Assembly: GCA_964618855.1 (NCBI GenBank)
Contig: CAZUCD010000168.1
Span: 1-7,695, forward strand
DNA from: CAZUCD01 sp964618855
Lineage (GTDB): Bacteria > Sumerlaeota > Sumerlaeia > SLMS01 > JANRJK01
Direction of reading: 5' to 3'
Length of the DNA stretch: 7,695 bases
Shown one piece after another: positions 1-7,695 of the stretch. The position numbers and the translations under genes are program-made. The first letter of the stretch is position 1. The number at the start of each line of letters is the position of its first letter. The notes under the pieces are model-generated. The model was not told the DNA's origin, made no database searches, and saw only the letters and a program-made list of their open reading frames with translations.

Positions 1-957
1 GCCTACTTCTCCGATGCCGGAAAGCGTTCGCGCTCCGTCGCCCTCGTGGAAGCGGTCCGCAGGGACCTGCAAGGTGGCGGCGGGGACTACCGCACGCTGG
101 CGGAGATGGTGTCCAACCTGAACCAGGCGCAGGGCCTCTGGCCGGAGAACGACGAAGTAAGACCATTGCTGGACGACGTGCGCGAGAGCTACGCCGCGTT
201 TGCGCTGAGGGAAGGGGACCTGAAGCTGGCCGCGGCGCAGTGCGCCATGATCGGCGACGAAGAACGCCGAAGGGCGGTGGAGGCGCGCGCCGTCCCGGCG
301 AGCGGCGCAGTTGCGGCCCGTGCACGCGTGCTGCGGTTCCTTGAGGGCTCGGCCGCGGTCATGGCGTGGCTCGTCATCCTCGCCGCGGCCGGCATCGTCG
401 CGAGGGAGTCCATGGCGGGCGACCGGGGAGACCGAGGCGCGAATCCGGAGGTGCTGATCCAGGACCTTCGCTATCTGGACGAGGCCATCACGATGAGTGG
501 ACTGATGGCCGTCGAATCGCGGGAGCCTGCCTGGTGGCTCCGCCGGCGGGAACTCTCCGAGAAGATGAACTCCACGTTCGCCATCCTCGCGGGAACTCCA
601 TTCGGCCGGGAGGAGACGGCGGCGCTGGAAAGGACCGCCGCCGCCAACAGAGCCGTGCGCGAGATGGGATCGCAGGCCATGGAGGCGGACGAGTCCGGCG
701 ATGCCGACAAGGCCCGCGAGATACTTCATTCAGACGCATATGGTGCCGCAAAGGCCACCCTCGACGCGTCGATCAGGGAGTTGGGCGCGAACGCCCATGA
801 GGCACGGATGCGAAACATCCAGTGGCGCATGCTGGGGTTGATTCCCACGTATCTGCTCATTCTCGCCATTGCTTGCTACGTGCTTGTTTTCAGGAGACTT
901 AGGCGGAGCGTTCCCACGGAGGCGGAGAGTAAGGCCCAGACCCCCAAGGATACTTAG
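1..957 (+). CDS. Membrane protein with two TM segments and a helical sensor-like loop, 5'-truncated
   Basis: The frame is open from base 1, so the true start lies upstream of the window; the GTG at 46 is only an internal candidate. 318 codons are visible. Residues of about 1-105 are charged, helical and probably cytoplasmic, with a short TPR-like stretch (LWPENDEVRPLLDDVRESY) of the kind often found after Ser/Thr kinase domains. A hydrophobic helix at about residues 117-134 (window 349-402) and a second at about 278-298 (window 832-894) bracket a helical segment of about 140 residues containing YLDEAITMSGLMA and a later SDAYGAAKATLD. That pattern resembles extracytoplasmic four-helix-bundle sensor domains seen in bacterial signalling proteins. 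After TM2 only about 20 charged residues remain, so there is no C-terminal output domain; any effector, for example a protein kinase, would have to lie in the unseen N-terminus. That is inference. The stop is TAG at 955-957, 126 bases before the next gene. Confidence 0.8.
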   Translation, partial: AYFSDAGKRSRSVALVEAVRRDLQGGGGDYRTLAEMVSNLNQAQGLWPENDEVRPLLDDVRESYAAFALREGDLKLAAAQCAMIGDEERRRAVEARAVPASGAVAARARVLRFLEGSAAVMAWLVILAAAGIVARESMAGDRGDRGANPEVLIQDLRYLDEAITMSGLMAVESREPAWWLRRRELSEKMNSTFAILAGTPFGREETAALERTAAANRAVREMGSQAMEADESGDADKAREILHSDAYGAAKATLDASIRELGANAHEARMRNIQWRMLGLIPTYLLILAIACYVLVFRRLRRSVPTEAESKAQTPKDT

Positions 958-1028
958 ACGTCACCCGCGGGCGCCGCACGACCCGGGGCTTGCCGCCCAA
1001 CCCGCGGAATTGGTATCGAGTCTGCTTG

Positions 1029-1042
1029 CCTGTTGGAACAGG
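1029..1042. repeat. Short inverted repeat upstream of the YceI gene
   Basis: CCTGTT-GG-AACAGG is a perfect 6-bp inverted repeat with a 2-base centre. It lies 41 bases before the preferred start of the YceI-family gene, in the 126-base gap after the membrane protein gene. Its position and symmetry would suit a dimeric regulator's operator, but a 14-base palindrome can arise by chance. The centre is too short for it to act as an RNA hairpin of full stem length. Confidence 0.3.
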
Positions 1043-1083
1043 TTTCAAATTCGACTCGCGCAGTGCGCAAGGATGTCCATTCG

Positions 1084-1749
1084 ATGACAAAACTCACCCG
1101 CACGACGGGCACTCTGGCCACCCTCGGGGCCGCCCTGATCTTCGCAGGGACCCTCTCGGCGCAGGACCAACCCAAGCAGGATGGCAAGCCGCAGCAGGGC
1201 CAGAAGGACGCGCACGGGCATGACCATGCGCACGACCACGGCCACGAACACGACGAAGCCCCGAAGGTTCCCGGCAAGCTGACGTTCTTCGCCGAGAACA
1301 AGATGCACAAGGCCAACGGTTCCTTCGCGGACTGGAAGTTCACCGAGGTAAACGTGCCGACGCCGGGATCCACCGAAGGCGCGACGGTTACGATGGAGAT
1401 CAACCTCGCCTCCGTGGACGCCGGGAATCCGAAGCTCACGGCGCACCTCAAGGCCCCCGACTTTTTCAACATCGAGAAGACCCCGAAGGCGACCGTGAAG
1501 GTGCACAGCGCCCAGAAGACCGGGGAGAACACCTACACGGCCACGGCGGACGTCACCCTTGTCGGCATCACGAAGCAGGTCCCCGTCGAGTTCACCATCA
1601 CCTCCTACGACCCGCCCCGGTTCAAGGGCAGCGCCACGGTGAAGCGCGGGGAGTTCAACATCTACACGCCATACGATCCCGCGAATGACCGGTCCCCCAA
1701 GGACGAGGTTCGCGTGGACCTCGAGGCCGAGTTGGTCGCCAGCAAGTAA
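1084..1749 (+). CDS. YceI-family periplasmic protein with alternating-His metal-binding-like tract
   Basis: A 221-residue exported protein. Residues 1-26 form a signal peptide: basic MTKLTR, hydrophobic core TLATLGAALIFAG, and a likely cleavage after LSA before QDQ. Residues 27-63 are a polar linker with seven histidines at every second position (44 to 56, window 1213-1251) interspersed with D, E, G and A, a probable metal-binding tract. From about residue 64 to the end is a YceI domain. Its landmarks are LTFFAENKMHKANGSF at the start, LKAPDFFNIEKTPKATVKV (matching the family's LKSPDFFDVEKYPTATF-type block), VTLVGITKQVPVEFTI and RGEFNI. YceI domains are lipocalin-like barrels that bind isoprenoid or other lipid-like ligands; the physiological role is mostly unknown. 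I chose the ATG at 1084 because AAGGA at 1069-1073 lies 10 bases upstream and the signal peptide starts there. The in-frame start at 1033 adds 17 unlikely residues. A strong terminator follows, so this gene probably ends its transcript. Confidence 0.92.
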   Translation: MTKLTRTTGTLATLGAALIFAGTLSAQDQPKQDGKPQQGQKDAHGHDHAHDHGHEHDEAPKVPGKLTFFAENKMHKANGSFADWKFTEVNVPTPGSTEGATVTMEINLASVDAGNPKLTAHLKAPDFFNIEKTPKATVKVHSAQKTGENTYTATADVTLVGITKQVPVEFTITSYDPPRFKGSATVKRGEFNIYTPYDPANDRSPKDEVRVDLEAELVASK

Positions 1750-1789
1750 GCGGCCCGGGCTCCTGCCCCAGCAACCCGCGCCATTCATG

Positions 1790-1827
1790 CTGCTCCCGCC
1801 GGACACCGGCGGGAGCAGTTTTCTTTT
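1790..1827 (+). terminator. Intrinsic terminator after the YceI gene
   Basis: A perfect 13-bp stem (arms 1790-1802 and 1806-1818, CTGCTCCCGCCGG paired with its complement) with a 3-base loop ACA is followed by TTTTCTTTT. It starts 40 bases after the YceI stop codon. The T tract is on the + strand only. For the converging HMA gene the hairpin could form in the - transcript but is not followed by a U run, so it would be at best a weak terminator on that side. Confidence 0.93.
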
Positions 1828-1845
1828 GGGAGACTGGGTTCAGCC

Positions 1846-2043
1846 TCAGCCGACGCGGTACCCGGCCTTCTCGACCGCCTGGCGCAACGCGGCGATGTCC
1901 GCATTGCCGGAGATGGTGGCCTGGCGCGTCGCGAGGTCCACCGACGCGGACTCAACGCCTTGAACCGCGGAGAGGGCCTTCTCGGCGCGCTTGCGGCAGT
2001 GGTCGCAGGACATGCCCTCGATCATGAGCGTCGTTTTCTGCAT
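1846..2043 (-). CDS. Small heavy-metal-associated (HMA) domain protein, CopZ/MerP-like
   Basis: A 65-residue single-domain protein consisting of one ferredoxin-like HMA fold. It starts MQKTTLMIEGMSCDHC, with the GMxCxxC metal-binding motif (Cys13, Cys16) in the loop after strand 1. It continues with the helix KRAEKALSAVQGV, the strand SASVDLATRQATI and the ending AALRQAVEKAGYRV, all typical of the family. Such proteins are cytosolic metallochaperones for Cu(I), or Hg(II) binders when exported; there is no signal peptide, so a cytosolic chaperone is more likely. The metal cannot be decided from sequence. The ATG is at 2041-2043. Its ribosome binding site GAGGGAG (plus-strand 2052-2058) lies inside the last codons of the upstream 94-residue gene, leaving a 5-base gap between the two genes and implying translational coupling. 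No P-type ATPase partner is in the window. Confidence 0.93.
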   Translation of the reverse strand: MQKTTLMIEGMSCDHCRKRAEKALSAVQGVESASVDLATRQATISGNADIAALRQAVEKAGYRVG

Positions 2044-2058
2044 GGGAGTTACTCCCTC
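2044..2058 (-). promoter_or_regulatory. Ribosome binding site of the HMA gene inside an inverted repeat
   Basis: On the - strand, GGGAG-TAA-CTCCC sits immediately before the ATG of the HMA gene (plus-strand 2044-2056). The left arm is the ribosome binding site, extended to GAGGGAG; the middle TAA is the stop codon of the preceding gene. In RNA this could form a 5-bp stem with a UAA loop that hides the ribosome binding site until a ribosome finishing the upstream gene opens it. The symmetry is seen directly; the coupling role is inferred. Confidence 0.5.
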
Positions 2059-2333
2059 GATGGTGTGTCGAACTTCTGCCTGAAGTACCTGCGCTGGTCG
2101 TTGCGCTTCCAGACGTAGAGTACGTCGCCTTCCTGGTTGGTCGTGTAGATGTAGCCCGTGGGCGCGTCGGAGATGATGATGTTGCCGGAGGGCCCTCCCG
2201 CAAGGACGGGGGATGGTGCGGCGATGTTGCGGGCAGAGGGGGAGAGAAGGCCTGCCGCGAGGTTTGCTGCCAGCAGAAGCGCCACAAGGCCGAGCATGGC
2301 CGCGAGGGTCTTGGATGAGGACGTGCCGAGCAT
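2049..2333 (-). CDS. Small membrane-anchored or secreted protein of unknown function, 94 aa
   Basis: I do not recognise a family. It begins MLGTSSSKTLAAMLGLVALL and has a hydrophobic stretch at about residues 9-32 that is either an uncleaved anchor or a signal peptide. A Pro/Ala/Gly-rich linker (residues 33-48) follows, then a compact strand-rich region GNIIISDAPTGYIYTTNQEG, the sequence DVLYVWKRND, and a basic tail RRYFRQKFDTPSRE. There are no cysteines. It is judged real because codon third positions are strongly G/C, a good ribosome binding site AGGGAG (plus-strand 2341-2346) lies 7 bases before the ATG, and it fits tightly between trxB (69 bases upstream) and the HMA gene (5 bases downstream). 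It is probably co-transcribed with both. The mature part would lie outside the cytoplasmic membrane. Confidence 0.78.
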   Translation of the reverse strand: MLGTSSSKTLAAMLGLVALLLAANLAAGLLSPSARNIAAPSPVLAGGPSGNIIISDAPTGYIYTTNQEGDVLYVWKRNDQRRYFRQKFDTPSRE

Positions 2334-2402
2334 CGGAGTGCTCCCTGTTTGGGATGGCCCAGGATGCCAGACTGGGCGCGGGCGCCCAACGGAAATCCCC
2401 GC

Positions 2403-3365
2403 TCAGCCGGTGCCCGCAAGCCCCTCGCGCACGAGGTAGCGCTCTGCCTCCAGGGCCGCCGCGCACCCCATGCCCGCCGCCGTGATCGCCTGACGGTAGT
2501 GCGTGTCGTGGACGTCCCCCGCCGCGAACACACCAGGAATCGAGGTTTGCTGGTGGCCGTCCACCTTCAGGTATCCGGACTCGTCGGTCGCGAGTGCCCC
2601 CCCGAGGAACGCTGTGTTCGGCGTGTGGCCGATGGCGACGAACATCGCGGAAACGGCGATCTCGCGGACTTCCCCCGTGCGGGTGTCCTTGATGCGGATT
2701 CCGCGGCACTTCTGGAACTGCCCCTCGGTGTCGCCGACGACCTCGATGGGAGCCGCATTCCAGACGAACTCGAGCTTCGGGTTCGCGAGTGCGCGATCGG
2801 CCATGATCTTGGAGGCGCGGAGCTGGTCGCGCCTGTGGATCACGTAGACCTTCGAGGCGAGCTTGGACAGGTAGGATGCCTCCTCCATCGCGGAGTCTCC
2901 CCCGCCGACGACGGCAATCTCCTTCTTGCGGTAGAATCCACCATCGCAAACGGCACACGTGTGCACGCCGTAGTTCCAGTACTTCTGCTCGCCCGGGATG
3001 CCGAGGAGCTTGGGCGAGGCTCCCGTGGCGATGATGACCGTGTGTGCGCGGTGGGTGTGCCCGCCGGAGTGCAGCTCGAACGGGCGCCGCGAGAAGTCCA
3101 CCCGGTCAATCTTCTCGTGGAGTATCTCCGTCCCGTACCGGACGGCCTGCTTCTCCATGTTCTCCATCAGGGCGGGCCCGTGGATGCCCTCCGGGAAGCC
3201 GGGGAAGTTTTCGACCTCGGTTGTGGTGGTGAGTTGCCCCCCCGCCATGGGCCCCGCGAAGAGCAGCGGCGCCAGGTTGGCCCGCGAAAGGTAAAGTGCG
3301 GCGGTCAGGCCTGCCGGGCCGGATCCCAGGACGATGACGTTTCTGACAGTGGGTGTATCGGGCAT
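2403..3365 (-). CDS. trxB: Thioredoxin-disulfide reductase (NADPH, FAD)
   Basis: A 320-residue flavoprotein of the low-molecular-weight thioredoxin reductase type, which passes electrons from NADPH through FAD and a redox-active disulfide to thioredoxin in the cytosol. Visible motifs in order: FAD-binding GSGPAG (residues 14-19); GGQLTTTTEVENFPGF (42-57); IIATGA (111-116); the redox-active CAVC (Cys137, Cys140) followed by DG; NADPH-binding GGGDSAMEEA (154-163); HRRDQLRAS (177-185), the 2'-phosphate-binding arginines that indicate NADPH; GHTPN (246-250); and GVFAAGDV (278-285). Length is normal for the family. The ATG at 3363-3365 was chosen because AAGGA lies about 10 bases upstream and the first strand of the FAD fold begins at residue 8. 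A start at 3419 would add 18 residues with no counterpart. It is first in a - strand set with the 94-aa protein and the HMA protein, and divergent from the PDK-like gene. Confidence 0.97.
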   Translation of the reverse strand: MPDTPTVRNVIVLGSGPAGLTAALYLSRANLAPLLFAGPMAGGQLTTTTEVENFPGFPEGIHGPALMENMEKQAVRYGTEILHEKIDRVDFSRRPFELHSGGHTHRAHTVIIATGASPKLLGIPGEQKYWNYGVHTCAVCDGGFYRKKEIAVVGGGDSAMEEASYLSKLASKVYVIHRRDQLRASKIMADRALANPKLEFVWNAAPIEVVGDTEGQFQKCRGIRIKDTRTGEVREIAVSAMFVAIGHTPNTAFLGGALATDESGYLKVDGHQQTSIPGVFAAGDVHDTHYRQAITAAGMGCAAALEAERYLVREGLAGTG

Positions 3366-3466
3366 GTGTAGGGCATCCTTTTGCGCCGGAATGGGCGCGC
3401 ACGCGACCCATCGGGGCAAGTGTTAGGCCAAGGCGGGTATCCTCGCCGCGGCGCAGCGCGACTTGG

Positions 3467-3498
3467 TTGACATCCTTCCGACCATCAAGCTCTTTATT
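3467..3498 (+). promoter_or_regulatory. Possible promoter for the PDK-like kinase gene
   Basis: The 171-base region between the divergent trxB and kinase genes contains a perfect -35 hexamer TTGACA at 3467-3472. The best -10 candidates are CTTTAT (3492-3497) or TTTATT (3493-3498), which are weak matches at a long spacing of 19-20 bases. The start codon lies about 40 bases further on. The hexamer is seen directly; its use as a promoter is a guess. No comparably good hexamer pair was found on the - strand for trxB. Confidence 0.25.
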
Positions 3499-3536
3499 GG
3501 GCGAGATTGCGCTGCTCCACGCTCATCGACGGAACC

Positions 3537-4600
3537 ATGGCAGTCGTCACGTCCCTCCTGGAAGCACTCCCCGAGGCCGAGGCCCGCGAACTCCAGTCGT
3601 TTGGGCGCAAGAAGCGCACGCCTTTCTCCCTGCAGGACCTTTATGAGTTTGGCGAGGACCCCCGGCCCGACATGATGCTCCGGGCCGAGCAGTTCCTCCA
3701 TTACGAACTCCCCATCCGCGTCGCGATCATGGCGGACCGTCTGCGGAACATGCCGGGGGGGCTATCCGACATGCCCTCGATCCGGCGCGTGCACGGTTGG
3801 TACGTCCAGTCGTTCTTCGACCTGAGGAGGTTCCCGTCCCCCGCGAACGACGATGACGGCAGGCGGTTCACCGCCCTCATCGAGAGCATCAAGGTGCGCC
3901 ACCAGCGCGTCGTTGAAACAGTCGCGCAGGGCATCGTCGAGCTGAAGCAGGCGACCGGCAAGAGCGAGCTGCACGTCGACGTGCAGGGCTTCCTCGACCG
4001 TTTCTACTCGATGCGCATCGGGGTGCGGTTGCTGATCGGCCAGCACGCGGCCCTCCGCAACCGGCGCGAGGGCTGGGTCGGGATCATCTGCGCGGCGACG
4101 GCCCCCGCGGAGGTTTCACGGGATGCAGCCGCGCACGCCGCCACGATCTGCCGCCAGTTCTACTCCGATGCACCCGAGGTGCGCGTCGCGGGCAACACGC
4201 GCCTCGCGTTCAAGTACATCCCCTCCCACCTGTACCACATGCTGTTCGAGCTGCTGAAGAACTCCATGCGCGCCGTCGTCGAGACCCATCGGGGCGTGCG
4301 CGCCCTGCCGCACATCGACGTCGTGATCGCCGGCGGAAACGAGGATGTCTCGATCAAGGTGTCGGACGAGGGGGGTGGCATCCCTCGCAGCGGCATGGCG
4401 CGCATCTGGACGTACCTCTACTCGACCGCAGAGCTTCCGCCGCAGAGCCCGTACATCGAGGACGTAGATGCCATGGCGGGCTATGGCTACGGGTTGCCGC
4501 TGAGCCGACTCTACGCGCGGTACTTCGGGGGGGACCTCCAGGTGATGTCGATGGAGGGCTACGGCACGGACGCGTACCTTCACCTCAACCGCCTGGCGAC
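3537..4600 (+). CDS. Bacterial PDK/BCKDK-family protein kinase (GHKL fold), 3' end lost in gap
   Basis: 354 complete residues are visible before the Ns. The whole protein aligns by eye with mitochondrial pyruvate dehydrogenase kinases and branched-chain ketoacid dehydrogenase kinase, which phosphorylate serine on E1-alpha of 2-oxoacid dehydrogenases. The N-terminal helical domain has LQDLYEFG (32-39), FLHYELPIRVA (53-63), VHGWYVQSFFDL (85-96), VVETVAQGIVELK (125-137) and FLDRFYSMRIGVRLLIGQH (152-170). The kinase domain has YIPSHLYHMLFELLKNSMRA (227-246) with His234, the general-base Glu238 and Mg-binding Asn242; SDEGGGIP (276-283, G1 box); TYLYSTAE (292-299), the lid region; GYGYGLPLSRLYARYFGGDL (315-334, G2 box); and SMEGYGTDAYL (338-348). 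The ATG at 3537 is preferred: it has a weak GGAA upstream and no mitochondrial-type leader. A TTG at 3507 is possible. Only about 10-40 residues are probably missing, so the C-terminal DW motif of animal PDKs cannot be assessed. Substrate is unknown; no dehydrogenase gene is nearby. Confidence 0.93.
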
Positions 4601-4700
4601 NNNNNNNNNNNNNNNNNNNNNNNNNNNNNNNNNNNNNNNNNNNNNNNNNNNNNNNNNNNNNNNNNNNNNNNNNNNNNNNNNNNNNNNNNNNNNNNNNNNN
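4601..4700. other. Assembly gap of exactly 100 Ns
   Basis: A run of 100 N bases, the conventional placeholder for a scaffold gap of unknown length. It removes the 3' end of the PDK-like gene. The true distance between that gene and rpoC is therefore unknown, and their adjacency rests on scaffolding rather than on contiguous sequence. Confidence 0.99.
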
Positions 4701-4703
4701 CCC

Positions 4704-4748
4704 AAACGAAACCACCCCGCCGGTTGCCCGGCGGGGTGGCTTGTTTCG
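4704..4748 (-). terminator. Intrinsic terminator of rpoC
   Basis: A perfect 12-bp GC-rich stem (arms 4712-4723 and 4728-4739, CCACCCCGCCGG and its complement) encloses a 4-base loop. Read on the - strand it is followed by TTTCGTTT and preceded by an A-rich stretch, as expected for termination of rpoC transcription about 30 bases after the stop codon. On the + strand it is followed by CTTGTTTCGGTT, so it could also weakly stop transcripts coming across the gap from the kinase gene. Confidence 0.9.
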
Positions 4749-4768
4749 GTTGGTTGCTGGTGGGGAGA

Positions 4769-7695
<2,927 letters not shown>

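Noticed and set aside
1213..1254. Short tandem DNA repeat or CRISPR-like array
   Set aside because: The CAC/CAT periodicity simply encodes the alternating histidines of the YceI linker; there are no spacers or conserved repeat units.
1045..1806. A 253-codon - strand frame opposite the YceI gene
   Set aside because: Antisense shadow; it overlaps the terminator hairpin and the convincing YceI gene.
2373..2388. Inverted repeat TGGGCGC-GG-GCGCCCA between trxB and the 94-aa gene as a terminator
   Set aside because: The 2-base centre is too short for a stable hairpin of that stem and no T run follows on either strand; the genes downstream are probably in the same transcript.
1846..2958. A 370-codon - strand frame ending in the HMA domain
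   Set aside because: Only the last 65 residues are real. The upstream part runs out of frame through the 94-aa gene and trxB and is Arg/Gly/Pro-rich; a good ribosome binding site and ATG start the HMA gene at 2043.
2349..3371. A 340-codon + strand frame opposite trxB
   Set aside because: Antisense shadow of a clearly recognised trxB, with no recognisable domain of its own.

Overview
The window is GC-rich bacterial DNA with an assembly gap of 100 Ns at 4601-4700, so it is really two contig ends joined in a scaffold. A Gram-negative-type lineage is suggested by an RNA polymerase beta' subunit with a large insertion after the trigger helix (the SI3 type), an exported YceI-family protein and a membrane sensor-like protein. 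The motif style is compatible with a PVC-like or related candidate phylum, but I cannot fix the taxon from sequence alone.

Left contig (1-4600). The + strand opens with the 3' part of a membrane protein: a helical cytoplasmic segment, TM1, a helical loop of about 140 residues, TM2 and a short tail (1-957). It is followed by a YceI-family protein with a signal peptide and an alternating-histidine tract (1084-1749), closed by a strong intrinsic terminator (1790-1827). Converging on it from the - strand is a compact set: thioredoxin reductase trxB (2403-3365), a 94-residue membrane-anchored or secreted protein of unknown function (2049-2333), and a 65-residue heavy-metal-associated (HMA, CopZ/MerP-like) protein (1846-2043). 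The last two look translationally coupled: the stop codon of the first sits at the centre of a small inverted repeat that contains the ribosome binding site of the second. Divergent from trxB, on the + strand, is the standout gene (3537 to the gap). It encodes a close relative of the mitochondrial pyruvate dehydrogenase kinase / branched-chain ketoacid dehydrogenase kinase (PDK/BCKDK) family, with the general-base Glu, N box, G1 box, G2 box and the C-terminal SMEGYGTDA block all present.

Right contig (4701-7695). The - strand carries the C-terminal two thirds of rpoC, from just upstream of the catalytic NADFDGD motif to the stop codon, followed by a perfect 12-bp-stem terminator next to the gap. 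No ribosomal protein gene follows rpoC before this terminator.

Functionally, trxB, the HMA protein and the His-rich YceI protein fit a loose thiol-redox / metal-handling theme, which is inference from context. The PDK-like kinase points to a mitochondrial-style mechanism for phosphorylating a 2-oxoacid dehydrogenase, or another target, in a bacterium. No dehydrogenase gene lies inside the window to support a particular substrate.
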